Shown: positions 1-12,923 of the stretch, piece after piece
Layout: every line of letters starts with the position of its first letter
Numbering within the stretch: position 1 is the stretch's first letter
Source of the DNA: Melastoma dodecandrum
Lineage: Eukaryota; Streptophyta; Magnoliopsida; Myrtales; Melastomataceae
DNA length: 64,000 nt
Direction: 5' to 3'
Assembly: GCA_029817715.1 (NCBI GenBank)
Contig: JARUPY010000164.1
Location: forward strand, 1,058,001-1,122,000
Translations under genes and position numbers: made by a program
Notes under the pieces: generated by a model
The model's input: only the letters and a program-made list of their open reading frames with translations
What the model was told of the DNA's origin: nothing
The model's database searches: none

Positions 1-311
1 CCTCCCAAATCAGGATGGGAGAGGGGGATTGAACCGATATTTTATTTTTTTATATTATTATGCCAGGTGACGCCCTACTCGCGATTGAACCGTCCAATGA
101 GAGATTTATATGAAAAAAAAAAGAAAAAGAAAAAAGATGCTTTTGGGGGGTGGGCCGTGGGGGAATGGTGGGTCCCTTATCCTAAAAACATAATACTCGC
201 TTTTTTTTATTTTTCTTTCTTTTTTACTTTATTTCCTTCTACTGTGGTGAATTATGAAGGATGTAAAGCGACCACACTGAGTGTCCCTCCCTTCTGAAGC
301 CAAGAGTATAA

Positions 312-548
312 CCGGAACCGGGTTGGGTAAAATTTAGGAACTTGGAACTTGTGTAAAATTTAGATTATGTTTCAAGTTCTCCGGGTTGGTTCCGAGGGGA
401 GAACCTGGAACCGTACTTGGTCCAGCCGGTTTTTTAAATTTTAGAACCTAAAACCTACCCAATCTATTCGAGAACCTGTATTGATACCGACCCTATAACA
501 CTGGTTCCGACCGATTCTCGATTTTACCCGGAACCTATGCTCACCCCT
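312..548. repeat. Possible hAT-like MITE with GGTTCC-rich subterminal repeats
   Basis: The stretch is rich in GGTTCC/GGAACC motifs. It carries a short inverted pair, GGGTAAAAT at 325-333 and ATTTTACCC at 521-529. The right edge reads CTCACCCCTAG, i.e. CTAGGGGTGAG on the other strand, which resembles the ends of some plant hAT-type MITEs. No clean target duplication was seen, so both family and borders are tentative. Confidence 0.3.
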
Positions 549-1860
549 AGATGTGACCACACAAGATAAGTGATGGGACAACCATTCGTAGGCCTGTCTT
601 CTAATGCAACCATCTCCCGTAGTCACTTCTTTGAATAAAAACTTGTTTCAGTAAAATAACAATTCGTTGGTTTAGAAAAAGGCATTTGATTTTAATAATT
701 TAAAATACCCGGCGCTAATTCAAAATATATCGAACTTATTACAAGCTAAACATCATCACGGCAGAGGCCGATTCGTTGTGAACATTCGTTTGCAGTAGAT
801 ACACCGATAAAACGTGGCCCCCTTCTTACTGCTCTACATCCTACGAAAGAAGGGGGAGGTTAAGTAAAAGTGTATACGGAGGAAACCTACAACGATGAAC
901 CCACCGATACAGTCCTCTACATCTGCCAACACTAACACTATCACTTTAGAGGAACACCAAAGGACCAAAATTCCTCCGCCAAATCTGAGAAGCACGTGAT
1001 GACAATCAAAACGATCAAACAGGCTTCTCAAAATGGTCAGCCTCTTCCGCAGATGTAAAAGTTGTGCCATATATTACTAAAATGCTCACATAGTTAATTT
1101 TTATAAAAGTATGCCCTTCCAACACATAAGATCACTTAACTCGCACTCCTCGACATTCTTAGCGTCAAAGTTCATCAGACCAATAGACATATCCACCATA
1201 GATTCACGACGGTAGATGGATGACGTCATTTCTGTGGCCATGGAACCTACCTGCATAATTTAGAATTTCCAAGTTGTAGGTCAGGAGGGCAAATGCTTTG
1301 ATCGGAACTGGAACATGCGATTTTTCAAGGCACCAAATAGCAACTCCCAACGCTGTTTGTGCATAGAAAAGCGAATAACCATCTTGTTGGACCCCAACAT
1401 TCGAACAATTGGGGTACGATGGTTAAAAAGTGCGAGCTCAACTGCCAGGGAGATGCAATTAACGTTAGAAGATTCAAGTGCTTCCATATGGTCCAGCATC
1501 CTTCCATTTATATTACACGTCAACGTCTGTAAATATGAATCGTCGAAAAATGCAAGTGGGGATAATCACACTTGGAATTGTATCTGCAGAGGAATGTTGG
1601 CTCGTCCATCAAAGTCTCCGATCGGTACGCCGACGGATAACACGACGACATTCTCATAAGGTGGTGGGTGAACAAGCTGGAGGCGGAGAATAAACGTTCA
1701 AGGGTATTGCATATTTTGGGTGGAAGAATCGCTATTGGACTGTGGTGTAATATAAAGCATGAACAGAACGTGTGACTGCGGCTTCACAAACAAGTATGCG
1801 GGATCGGCCATGTATTTCATTAACAATGCTAACGTGTTGGAATTCGGAAGAAACCTGCAA
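549..1860. other. No recognisable gene
   Basis: Only short open frames on both strands are present here, and none shows a domain I recognise. A minus-strand frame around 1281-1523 is open for 80 codons but is not convincing as a protein. The stretch ends where copia integrase similarity begins at about 1868. Confidence 0.5.
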
Positions 1861-1867
1861 ATGGCAT

Positions 1868-4083
1868 AGTACACACCTTCTCTGCTCCATATACTCCACC
1901 ATAGAAGGGAGTAGCTGAGAGAATGAACAGAACTCTTTTAGATATGGCTAAAATGATGATGTGTGAAAGCAAAGTTCCACTTAACTTGTGGCCTGAGGCT
2001 ATTAACACAACATATTACGTGTCTAACCGTGTCCATGCATGAAAGACACTTGAAAAACTCCATATGAGCTGTATAAGGGCAAAAGCCATAAAATCTCATA
2101 TTTCCATCCTTTTGGAAGTCCTTGTCACATGCTAAGGCATCCTAAGGACAATGTAGGAAAATTCAATGCTAAATCAGATGAAGGAATCTTCCTTGGTTAT
2201 TCTGAATCTAGCATAGCTTATCGAGTTTTAAACAAGAGAACTTTTGTTGTTGAGGAATCTATTAATGTGATCATTAATGATTCTTAATTTACAAATGAAG
2301 TTGCCTTATAAGCAGATTAAATTCACAGATTACTACTGCTGTAGAACAGAAAGAGAGCACTGTCCCACTTACGACTGATTCTAAACAAATCCAGTCTGTC
2401 ATTGGACAGGATGTGAACTCTGAGGTGATTCCTGAGAATCAAGACTGAGGAGAATCTCTTGGATAGAGTGCCCACTCTTTACAAGAAAAGACACCCCATG
2501 GAGCAGGACAATAGGGATGTACAAAAAAGAATACAGACGAGACGTTCTGTGAATATCTTCTGTGAACATTATGAGTTCATCTCTCAAAAGGAACCAATTG
2601 ATATTGATGAAGCTCTTGCAGATCCTAACTGGATCATTGCTATGCAAGAAGAGCTAAACCAATTCGAACGAAACAAGGTCTGGACGCTTGTTCAAAGACT
2701 AAAGGATCGTTCTGTTGTGGGAACCAAGTGGGTGTTTTGCAACAAGCCAGATGAATCAGGTTCTGTAATCAGAAATAAGGCCAAACTCGTAGCTAAGGGG
2801 TACTCTCAGTCAGAAGGAATTGACTATGATGAGACATTCGCCCTTGTAGCGCGCCTTGAAGCTATTCGACTCCTGTTAGCTTATGCATGTTACAATGATC
2901 TCAAACTATTTCAAATAAAGGTGAAAAGCGCCTTTCGGAATGGTGAGATCAAGGAGGAGGTCTACGTAGAACAACCTCCAGTATTTGAGGATCCTAAACA
3001 ACCTGATCATGTGTATAAGCTTTTAAAGCTTTGTATGATCTAAAACAGGCTCCCGGTGCTTGGTATGAAAGGTTAAGTCAATTTCTTATTGAAAAAGGCT
3101 ATAGAAAGGGAAAGATTGATACAACTCTCTTCCTAAAGAAGCATGGAACCGAGCTTCTAATAGTTCAAGTATACGTAGATGACATCATCTTTTGATCTAC
3201 GAACAATACCTTGTGTAATGAGTTCCCAGAACTCATGAAAGGTGAATTTGAGATGAGCATGATGGGAGAATTAACATTCTTTCTAGGCTTATAGATTCGC
3301 CAAACATCATAAGGTACTTTCATACATCAAGAGAAGTACACTAAACAACTTCTAAAGAAATATGAGTTGAACAACTCAAAACACTTGTATACTCCCATAA
3401 GCACAAATGCTAATGTTGAGAAAGATGAGACAGGAAAGGATGCAGATCCTAGCCTCTACAGGAGTATGATAGGGTCCTTACTGTACCTTACTGCATACGG
3501 ACCTGACATTCTGTTCTGCGTCTGCCTTTGTGCTAGATATCAAGCAGCACCAAAGGAATCACATTTGTCCCCTGTTAAGAGGATATTTCGATATCTTTAT
3601 GGGACAACAAATTTAGGGCTTTGGTATTCCAAGAGATCGTTATTTGATTTTGTAGGATACTCCGACGCAGACTTTGCTGGCTACCAATCGATCGGAAGAG
3701 TACTTATATCTTGGCACTCAAAGAAGCAAGCTTCTGTTGCACTATCTGCAGCAGAAGCAGAATATGTTGCAGGAGTGAGTTGTTGTGCACAGCTTCTATG
3801 GATGCGCCAATAAATTGAAGACTATGGTTTCAAGTTTGACAATATTTTAATACGGTGTGATGACACAAGTGCTATAAATTTGACCAAGAACCGTGTTAAG
3901 CATTCAAGGTCTAAACATATAGAACTAAGACATCATTTCATTCGAGATCATGTTCAGAGCGGTTTCATTTCTGTTGAATATGTGAACACATAAGCACAAC
4001 TATGTGATATCTTCACAAAGCAATTGAATTTTGAGAAATTCTCAATGTTAAGAATGGAATTTGGGATTTGTTATCCCCTCTAA
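1868..4083 (+). pseudogene. Copia pol remnant: integrase C-terminus, RT, RNase H
   Basis: The region encodes the polyprotein that copied and integrated the element. Integrase C-terminal similarity runs from about 1868 to 2290: a GVAERMNRTLLDMAK-like stretch, then the GIFLGYS motif. The RT palm lies at 2600-3300, with KWVFCNK, KARLVAKGY-like and YVDDIIF motifs; the last is followed directly by a TGA. RNase H follows at about 3440-4080, with SDADFAG and SAAEAEY motifs and a degenerate C-terminus near IFTKQL. Longest open pieces are 2459-3043 and 3367-3813. Stops inside conserved blocks, for example at 2283 and 3192, make it a pseudogene. Confidence 0.88.
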
Positions 4084-4207
4084 AATGGATCTTATTGATC
4101 CTTATTTCGTGTGATTTGGATTTGTGTGATAAATTGATTTGCAAAAATATTTCCTTTCCATTTTTACTTTTAGAAACATTCTTTAAAAATTCCTTTCATT
4201 TTTATCT

Positions 4208-6045
4208 TTGAAATATTTTCTTTCCAAAATTTTTGTTTCTCTCCCCCATTCATTTTTCTTTTGTTTAAAAACCAACTTCCGGCACCCACGTTCTTCATTA
4301 TTTCAAAACCCATTTTATTCAACCTCACCTCAAAGCCTTTCTTCTACAAACCCTAACTTCCTTTCTTTTCTTCATCGACATGCACCTCGAACCAGGCATC
4401 CTCGCGCTGCTAAGGCCAAGCCTAAGCGCTCCGCTACACTCAGCAACGACTCTCTGTCCCACCGTGACTCGCCGGAGACCCAGTCTTCGCTGCAGGGGAG
4501 TGACTTTGAGATTGTCAGTCTCTCATCCAAGGGAACTAAATCTAAGTTTCAGGACTCTTCTCCTTTGAGTTCTAAGGCTCTGGATATAGAGCAGGAGGTG
4601 GATCAATCATTCATGAAGGAGGACTCTCTTACGCCAAAGGTTTCCATGCCAGAAACTGAGGACGTGGTGATTACTCCTCAAGAACCTACTGAGAAGGAGG
4701 TTTCTGCACCGTAGCGCAATTGTCCTCCTCTTGAGTATCTCTCCATGGCTATTGTTCTTTATGATGAGAATCAGCTTCCTTCTCCTCCTCCCATGCAAAA
4801 GTTAGGTCCAACTTCATCTCATGCTGAGGACATGGCTGAGCATCCTCAAATGATTGCACCAAAGGAGAAAGGGAAGGGACAGAAACGCCCCTCTACGGTA
4901 CCGTAGAAGGAGTCCAAAAGGCCCAAAGGTATTGCTCTGACCCTTACTCCTGACATTAGGGAGTTTGTTTCTGATGAGGAAATTAAGGCTATTTTGGATA
5001 GTTCAAAGTTTCCTACTCACGAACCTGAGGATAGGAAAATAGTTTCCTGTTGATTCATTAAGTTCAACTTCTTCACTGAAAATTCACTTGAGCAGTTAGA
5101 ACACCACTTCCATGAGCTGACCTTTGACACCTTCTGTGAGCACAGAAGCCCTGCCTCTGCCTACTTAGTTAGAGAATTTTATAGTCATATCACCATTCAT
5201 AGGGTGAATAATATGATCAAGTACATCAAGGTGGTGATAGATGAGAATGTTTACGTGTTCTCTCTTTCTTATGTGTGCCAAGCCTTTAGTGCGACCTACC
5301 ATCCTCAGCTCCAACTCTTGGGGCTCTCCAAATCCACAGCATACAGGAGGATCACAAGGGTTGAAAAGCTAACAAAGTCCAGTGTCTAGCTGGAGAGCGG
5401 CAGTTGCCTCCGAAGCTCCGAATTCTACATCGTGCTGTCATGTACTATCTCTATCCCCGGACTAGGACCACTGATAGTATCATCATGAAGAATTCCATAA
5501 TGATCGTACACCTGTTGGAGGGACATCCTATGATTCAGGGCTCTATCGTTTTTGAGCACATGGAGAGATGTGCAAATCTGGCTAATAAGGGATTGCCCTA
5601 CGGTCACAAAATCATGAAGCTTTTGCATATCTACTCCTGTGATACGACTCCCAGGAGTAATGCTGACACCGTCATTGTTGAGCCTTTTGATGGTACGACT
5701 CTTGATCACATGGGCTATGTCATTATAGGGACTCAATGGATCCACCAGAGGAGCAGGATAGAACCGTCCTCCTCACACAGAGGGAAAAGTGTTGCTGCAC
5801 CTGCCAGGCGCAAGATTCGGGCTGAAACCAGTAAGCAGAATGAGAAGGATGCCAAGCAGAAGCCAGCTTCTAAGGTATCTACTTCTGCTGATCCCAAAGA
5901 GTCTCGCAAGCTAGACAAGTGCATTGCTCAGCAAAATGAGATCAAGTCCCTCATAACAAAGGTGCCGGTGGATCTTGCTGATCTCACTGCCTATATCAAG
6001 GGCAAGGATGGTGCATCCTCTACTCCTGCAAAAGACAGTGATTAA
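4208..6045 (+). pseudogene. SIRE-type envelope-like ORF, broken
   Basis: SIRE elements carry an extra ORF after pol, often called envelope-like; its function is unproven. Here the frame opens at 4208 with a Ser/Pro/Lys-rich N-terminal region. After a TAG at 4712 it continues, with more stops, to 5389. It then shifts frame into a 213-codon open piece at 5404-6045 that ends in a Lys/Glu-rich, probably helical tail. I see no convincing transmembrane segment or signal peptide beyond the hydrophobic first 20 residues. Position and low-complexity composition, rather than detailed similarity, support the call. Confidence 0.6.
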
Positions 6046-6898
6046 GCAGTCATCCCCCTCTGAAACAATGAAACTCTGACTCTGTTATTTCAAACTCACT
6101 CATTTATATTTCCTGCATGTTTCTGCTGCTACTTATTTTTGAATCCTTGTTATTGCAGACGTATATTTGGTTTTCAACATTTTTTTTATGATGCAAAAAG
6201 AGGGACGTAGCTTGCTGGAGAATATTTTAGACTTAGGGCAAGTTTTGTTTGTGTGTTTGTATTTCCTTGTGTGTGTGCGCATGCAGGTCATGAAGACACT
6301 AAGGAGATTTCCTTAGTTCGTTCAGGTTTCAGCAGAATTATTTTCTGCTTGAGAAATTTGCGACAGAACGATGCTTGTGGATGAGATCACTTTTACATAG
6401 TTACATCTTTGTAACCATCTTGGGATAGAGCAGAATTTCTATTAAAGTTAACTGCTTGAACTCAGGGAGAGTTAGAGAACTTTCTCTACTCTAAACTTTT
6501 GATGCAGAATACCACTTATGTGTGAGGTTCTACATAATCATCTTTTGTGAACTACTACGAAAAGAACATCATCCTTTTGACTGAATGTCAAAAGCTCTGT
6601 TCAAAGTTCGTATTAGAACCCACTCACCTATTCAAGGGAAGCAATGAAAAAACAATACTTCTTTCCACAATGCATGTTCTTGCAATCATGAGCATAGATT
6701 TGATTAAATCATACAAATGCTCTAAACGAATCACTGATTTAAGCTAGTAATAATTTCGATCGAAATTAATCAGCTTAGATTCAGGGGGAGTTACTACAGA
6801 AAGTAACTTCTGTGTCAACCATCTCGCGACAAAGAAATCTATAAGACCGTTTAACTCTTTAATTATTATTCTCCATAAGTGCATGGTTTTGACATCAT
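6046..6898. other. SIRE 3' untranslated region
   Basis: The non-coding stretch lies between the envelope-like ORF and the polypurine tract. It holds GGGGGAG-type purine runs at about 6783, and its short open frames show no similarity to known proteins. Confidence 0.6.
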
Positions 6899-6913
6899 CA
6901 AAAAGGGGGAGAT
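6899..6913 (+). other. Polypurine tract of the SIRE-like element
   Basis: A run AAAAAGGGGGAGAT sits directly before the TGTTAATA start of the 3' LTR. This is the plus-strand primer site expected in copia elements of the SIRE type. Confidence 0.75.
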
Positions 6914-8386
6914 TGTTAATATATTACGGTTTTGATGATGACAAAGGTTATGTATTGCTAATGTGCTATTTAAGTGTACAGAAGAACAGGTTTTCGGGTG
7001 TAGAAGTTGGTCTTTGTTATCTGAGCAATACATAAAAGAGTTATGTGGAGGACTTCAACGAAGGAAACGATCTAGCCATCAGAAATGGTGTTCTGAGGAC
7101 AAGATCTATTACCGAGTCGACTATCTCTGTTGTAGAGATGACTGTGTGTTTACAAACGCTATAACTCTCCATGCTGGAGTACTTACTACAAATTAGAGAA
7201 TGACACTTCTGTGAATGATAATTTCCTTATTGGAGATTGTTGAATATGGAGCACGTGAGATAATTATCTCATACGTCCTAAAGTTAATTCTTATTGAATT
7301 AACTCTGGAATTATGTCTAGGTTCGCCCTTGGAAATAACTTGTTTATCAAGTTCTTTCTTTGAGTTGTTTTGGAAAGATATCGTTAGATATGGTGAGAAT
7401 ATTTTACTTAAGTGATCCTATGATTATGGAAAATTGGCCACGACCTAATCATGTTTAAATCTCCCTTATTTGGTGAGAATATTTTACAATGGGAATGTTT
7501 TCATATAATTAAAAAGAATCAATTCCTATCAGTTTCGTATACGAAAATGTGATGATTCTACTGTTGTAGAAAATTGTTTATGAGCATAATACATTATCTC
7601 TTATTGGGTGATTAATCTAGTTTATTGTTGTCTTATATTACTAAAGATAATGTTTTATGTTTTTGGAAGTTATCCCACATGATCGAATCATGGAGAAAAT
7701 GGCAAGAGGATCAACTAGCCGTTTGTGATTGATTGGGAAACTCCTTTCTACGGACAAGCTTATAAGCAAGAGTGAAGATACACTTCCAACTTGTCATTCT
7801 ACCTGAAAGCTTACCAAAAACCTTTGTCCCTTCACTGTTGTAAAAGCTTAGAGCGTCCATTATTCATTCACCGAGCCGATCACCTCTGAGAGAGAGCGTC
7901 TCTATCATTACGAATTGTTTGTGCTGTAGCTGTTTTATTTTTGCAGGTCGTTAGTCACACGGGTTGTGTGTGCAAGGGCAGGTGGTAGTCGTCAAGCTGC
8001 GGGCTTAGTGAGGAGTCGGAGTTAGTCACGTCGGTTACGTGCGGGTTAAGTTAGTCACGTGTGTACGTGCAAGTGGTTATCACATTTATGATAAGAAGTG
8101 TGCATCTGTAACTTCCCTTGATCATCATAGTGAACACGCCCTAATTGAGGTGAACGCCGGGAGAGTGGACGTAAGCATTGTTTACCGAACTACTATAAGT
8201 TCTTGTGTCATTCACACATAAAATGATATATATTAGAATTGAGAATTTGTATAGCAGATAGAGTTTCTGTAGTCTGACAGAACACTGCTTCTGTAATCAG
8301 ACATAATCGAAAAAGTATTAAAACTCTTAAGGCACTAATTTAACCCCGCTTCTTAGTGTAATTCTATACCAACGAAAACTTCAACA
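6914..8386 (+). repeat. 3' LTR of the SIRE-like element
   Basis: The LTR starts with TGTTAATA right after the polypurine tract and ends with ACTTCAACA, giving TG...CA ends and a length of about 1473 bp. Its last 300 bp hold repeated GTTAGTCACG/TTACGTGC motifs near 7950-8080. They also hold a GAGAGTGGACGTAAGC block at about 8160 that recurs in the solo LTR at 54902-57144. The 5' partner is not in the window, so an age cannot be estimated. Confidence 0.8.
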
Positions 8387-11300
8387 TTATATCTGTCATC
8401 TGAACATATCGGCATCTGATCACCTTGAATATGAAATGAGCCAAAGATGTACATCTTATGGCTTGAGAGTATTCAACCGTCGAGAGTGCATTAAAAATGA
8501 TGGAGACAAGCTAAACTACGACAAATTTCGTACTTTGTTGAGAAAAGATGGGCACAATTGGCTTTCCCATGTTGACTTGAGTGCGAAATTTATAGTTTTA
8601 TGCTTGCACATCTTTGGACTTGGCCTTTTGACACCAAAGAAAATAAAAAGGAAAAGTGGATTGTAACCCATAGAAAATAAGATTGTTGGATTTAAGTTAA
8701 ATTCATCTTTTATTCACCATGGTGTTTATCCATGCAACAAGATATTCTTGTGGAAGGTCATCTCATTGCAAGAGAACTTCATTGGTTTTCCTGACTTTTG
8801 GGTGCTATTAAATGGTGTGTGCTTCGCATTGTTGGTTCCCAACGGGCGAGCCGATTCCTTATTCTATCGTCCCCAATTCATCACGTAGGAGTCAACAATG
8901 ACGAGCAAAAGAAGCGGCATGATACGAGGAGAAAAGTAAGGGAGAATCATTCTTCTTGGCTTTATAGAAAACATGTTATCACTTTACTTAGAAAAGTTAT
9001 ATAGAGAAATCTCCGACTTTACTTTCAAACGTTTGTTTAAAGTTAAAAAAACCATATTATATTTAGGGTTTTTTACTTATTAGCTCTCACATTCTCACAT
9101 GCAAAAAGGTAACGATGCTCTCTGAAAAGGTTTATGGTTATGGGTTTTGAGCTCGATCCAAACGTTGGAACGAGCTCATGTCATTGAGTTACAGACATTA
9201 GGCAAATTCGGGCATTGAACTTGAACACATGTGAGGTGATCACAAGCACAATCACGAGCAACTATAGAGATCGAAGTGCTAGAGGATGGATGGTGATCAT
9301 AGCCTATACACATGGGCCTATGGTCCGTCACAAGTAGATAGAAATAATCGGGAAGGTTCGTACCTTCTTTTTTGTACTATTGGCCAGTTGGGAAGGTCGA
9401 ACGTCAATCAGGCAATGTTGAGGCCTCTCTAGTAAAGTGTTTCCTCCCCGATATCCTGCGTGCCAAATTCTTTCACACCATCATCAAGGATTTGATGGAG
9501 TCGAGTATGATTGTAGTTTGGCGATGACGGCCATACGAGCTGATGCCCAATAAGAACGCAAGTAAAAGAGTTTGATACACACGTAACAATAAAGAAAAAT
9601 GCTAAACTATGATTAGGATTATAAAACTCCAAAAATTTCAAAGAAATCTCCTCGACCGATGACGAATGTAGGTCGTTCAATGTGGGCTCAAATGCAATAA
9701 AATGGTTCAGAGAAGGCGAAAAATGACTTAAAACAAACTCATGTCCTTGTCCTAGAAAAAGCTCTCCAGCATGCGACCTCAAATTCAATGCAACAAAACC
9801 ATATCAAAACTCATATCAATTGAAAATTTATCACAAACATAACCAGAGCGTGATGGAAAAGTACTCCATGGCTTCTTGTAAATCCAATGCTCGGAGCTCA
9901 AAATATGAGACCGAAGTGAACAGTGATCAAACAGTTCAATCCCACTCAGCCACCAATTTTTTGTTACCAGGGCAATCCTCAAGTTATGCATGCATAGAAA
10001 TGAGAGGAATGAACTCAAGGAAGGGACATAGATGGGGCGTTTAGGCCTGCTTATGATTCGTGTTTACGGATGCCACCCAGTTCAACACATTGAATTTTCA
10101 CATGCGCAAAAACAATGAAATTAGCTAGGCATTCATGTATGACAAGCTTAGTAAGTAGGAAATGATGGAAATATGGCAATACAAAGCAACTTAATGCAGG
10201 GTATCTCAAAATGAATGCAAGCAATAATGAGTGACGATATATCAATCATGATAATTTTGATGGCTTTCATAAACGCAGCATAAATTTTGAAAAAGTGCAT
10301 GAAAATATTCCTACTTATACTTTAAACAAAGCTCCTTATGTCACAGATCTGTAATATGAACAATAACTGACTTTGCATGCTATGTTGTAGAAGTTTTGTA
10401 CCACGAACAATGATTAACTGCACATGGTGTGCGATTGAGTGTCGGATGGTTCACTCAGGCGGTGGCCTATCTATTCGACTCCTTACCAAGACTTTCCCTC
10501 ACGTCCTCACTGCTTGCTTACCAATCCACTACATATCCACAATGCAAATAGTGAAGGACTCCAAAAGGCCCTCAAGTTGTGTGTCAGATATTTTCTTCCC
10601 GTGGTGTCTTACCTACTTAACTTCTCACAAGACTTTCGCTCACAACATCGCCTCTTACTCCATGATCCACTATAGAACCGCATTTGAGAACAATGATTAG
10701 CTCTAGGATGCCCCTCGTTGGGTCTCATGCCTTTCCCATCAGCATGGTCCTACCTGTTCAGCTCCTCCCAAAGACTTTTGTACAAAATGACAAACCAATT
10801 ATAAAACGTGTTGTTGTTATTACCTCACAGTGTTACTTCGGAGATGGCCATTGACGCAAGTTTCAACACAATCCGCATTGTGAAACTCAAGATATGAGGC
10901 AAGAAATGGGCCTTCACATGGTTGTTCTACTCATGACACGAGAGCTAGTATGCACCTCTCTCATCCTTTGATGTTCGGTTTCATCTAAAGCATGTCAAAA
11001 CATGCCAAAGAAGAGAAGAGAATGTCAGTACTTCATCTTCATGTAAAAGAAACCAAATGTAAGGGATTGAATAAGGTGAGATTGCTCCCCATTATAGGAA
11101 ACTTATTTCCCGAGTAATAGGAGCTTCCGAATACTTGACCAAGGTAAATCTAATCATGAAAAGGTTACGAAGGCCAAGAAAACTCGAAGTAAAGTGAGGC
11201 TAGTCAGAATCTCAACAAATCAAATTACATCGAACAATTAAAAGGAGGTTCTATCACCACAAACACATTTGAAAATGCTACGCTATGAACATGTCTCAAA

Positions 11301-12511
11301 TTGGAGCATCCAACTGAACTTTTGAATGAACGATAGGAACGACTATATGTCCAAGTTGAATAAGCCACCAACTGAATTGAGCAGCCAAAGCAAATGTAAA
11401 TAAATCAACTACTGGGTTGAATAATAAAAGGGATAATTAACAGTTGGATTGAAACTACTATGATCATATCAAGTTGAATTGAACGACTATGAGCTACTAG
11501 CAAATCCTGCATATATCAGAAAATAATGCTAAATCGAAAAGAAAATGAACGAACCAGTGGCATGAATCAAAGATGGAATTGAGGCAAACCGGACAAAGAA
11601 GCAACAGCGAAGTAACAGCAATGTTGTAGCCTTTACAGTGAGACCGAGCAAAGAACATCATAAAGTCAAGGACCTTCGTCTCTATTTGAGCCACAAGCAT
11701 CATTTCGAAATCTTCAATGCCTGCAACTTAAAAGAAACTTATAAGGACAACAAGAAAGTCCTTCCAAAATCAACGACCCTAGCACAAGCTCCCGGAATTG
11801 AAGACGGATTTCGCCATATCGACCAAGTCAAAAAATAGCTACTGCTAATTTCGATGGCGATGGATGCAAGTGGATAAATCGATTGGAGGTCAATTTCAGT
11901 ACATGCTAGCGATTGATAGTGATTTCGTCCCAATTTCAGTACATGTTTGGTGATAAGGTAGTTTCATCCAACATCCACATGTTTTTTGTCTTAGGTTTAA
12001 TATAAATAGTTTTAGGTAGCATCAAAATAATACACAGACAATCATTTTCATCCCACTGACGGGCATCTGGTTGTCAACTCTTGCAATTATGCTTTGTTTT
12101 CAATGTTAGTATGTCTTTGATTTTCCTCATTTCTTGTTCTTACTATTTGATTTGTTTTTCGACTATATTTCCTTTTGTTGAACTCGTCTTTCATGTCGAT
12201 ATCATAATATGTTTTATGTGGTCAATACGTTTTCATCGATAACAGTGGTAGCCGAAACTTGTGTCATGTCAAAACACAAAATGCCCAAATGGGTCACACG
12301 TAGTTCTACACACGTAGTCATACGAACATAGATTCTAATATGAGCTCGGTGGCACATGCCAATGTTGATGGTGATGCCACTGACCCTACGTAGTAGAATG
12401 CCCAAAATGTGGCGCTGATTGCCCCACCTACGAGGCCGTGCCTCCTTTTGGATATGTATCTGTGGCTGGATGAACATTTCCATGAACTTCGAAAGGAATT
12501 CATGTTTTGCA
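8387..12511. other. Intergenic, no gene recognised
   Basis: Open frames here are short, in both orientations and without recognisable domains; the longest are about 119 codons at 9429-9788 minus and 107 codons at 10377-10700 plus. No LTR ends, terminal repeats or RNA genes were recognised. A minus-strand frame at 12214-12639 runs into the plastid-like segment and is rejected as a gene. Confidence 0.5.
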
Positions 12512-12518
12512 TAAACAC

Positions 12519-12552
<34 letters not shown>

Positions 12553-12695
12553 CCTTACGGCATGAGCTGACGACAGCCATGCACCACCTGTGTCCGCGTT
12601 CCCGAAGGCACACCTCTCTTTCAAGAGGATTCGCAGCATGTCAAGCCCTGGTAAGGTTCTTCGCTTTGCATCGAATTAAACCGCATGCTCCACCG
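12512..12695 (-). rRNA. rrn16 (fragment): Plastid 16S rRNA fragment in nuclear DNA (NUPT)
   Basis: On the minus strand the segment reads as the 900-1100 region of plastid small-subunit rRNA. It contains TTTAATTCGATGCAAAGCGA, GAACCTTACCAGGGCTTGAC, GGTGCATGGCTGTCGTCAGC and GTCCCGCAACGAGCGCAACC. Similarity stops abruptly at both edges, and only about 184 bp of the 1.49 kb gene is present, so it is a transferred fragment and not a working gene. A few differences from the plastid sequence as I remember it look like CpG deamination, for example CATGAGCTG where CACGAGCTG is usual. Confidence 0.9.
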
Positions 12696-12918
12696 TGTGA
12701 TTGTTCCAGAAGAAATGAAACAAGGAGAAAGTCAATCGCAGATGGGAAACATACGGTCGGGTTCTATACAAACGCCGATCGTTCCACCAGTCAATTATTT
12801 CGTTGGCCATGCAAGGATTCCCCTTGCGGGACCTAGCCAAATTACGCTAGCTCAAAGTGCACAAGGTCTGTTTGTCACTGTCGTTCAACGCAATCCATGT
12901 TTGACCAGATTATGTTGA
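12696..12918 (+). pseudogene. Unidentified coding-like remnant, possibly gypsy gag N-terminus
   Basis: A plus-strand frame is open here and ends just before the LARD target site. Its Pro/Gln-rich composition resembles gypsy gag N-termini, and gag similarity resumes on the far side of the LARD. The LARD may therefore have landed inside an older gypsy gag. This rests on composition and context only. Confidence 0.25.
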
Positions 12919-12923
12919 CTTAG
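12919..12923. repeat. Target-site duplication of the LARD, left copy
   Basis: CTTAG lies immediately before the TGTAATACCCC start of the 5' LTR and matches the five bases after the 3' LTR exactly. Confidence 0.92.

Larger units (their letters stand above)
1868..8386 (+). mobile_element. 5'-truncated SIRE/Maximus-like Ty1/copia retrotransposon
   Basis: The order is integrase C-terminal part, reverse transcriptase, RNase H, envelope-like ORF, polypurine tract and 3' LTR, as in the SIRE lineage of plant copia elements. Gag, protease, the N-terminal integrase and the 5' LTR are missing, so the copy is truncated at about 1868. Several in-frame stops and frameshifts in pol show it is dead. Five bases after the LTR read TTATA, but the matching left duplication is lost with the 5' end. 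Confidence 0.85.

Noticed and set aside
1281..1693. Overlapping ORFs on both strands near 1.3-1.7 kb
   Set aside because: No domain could be recognised, and open frames occur on both strands at the same place.
9429..10700. Several 75-119 codon ORFs
   Set aside because: Base composition and lack of motifs suggest chance; no splice-linked structure could be built.
12214..12639. 141-codon minus-strand ORF
   Set aside because: Its first third is plastid 16S rRNA read as protein and the rest shows no domain, so it is a chance frame.
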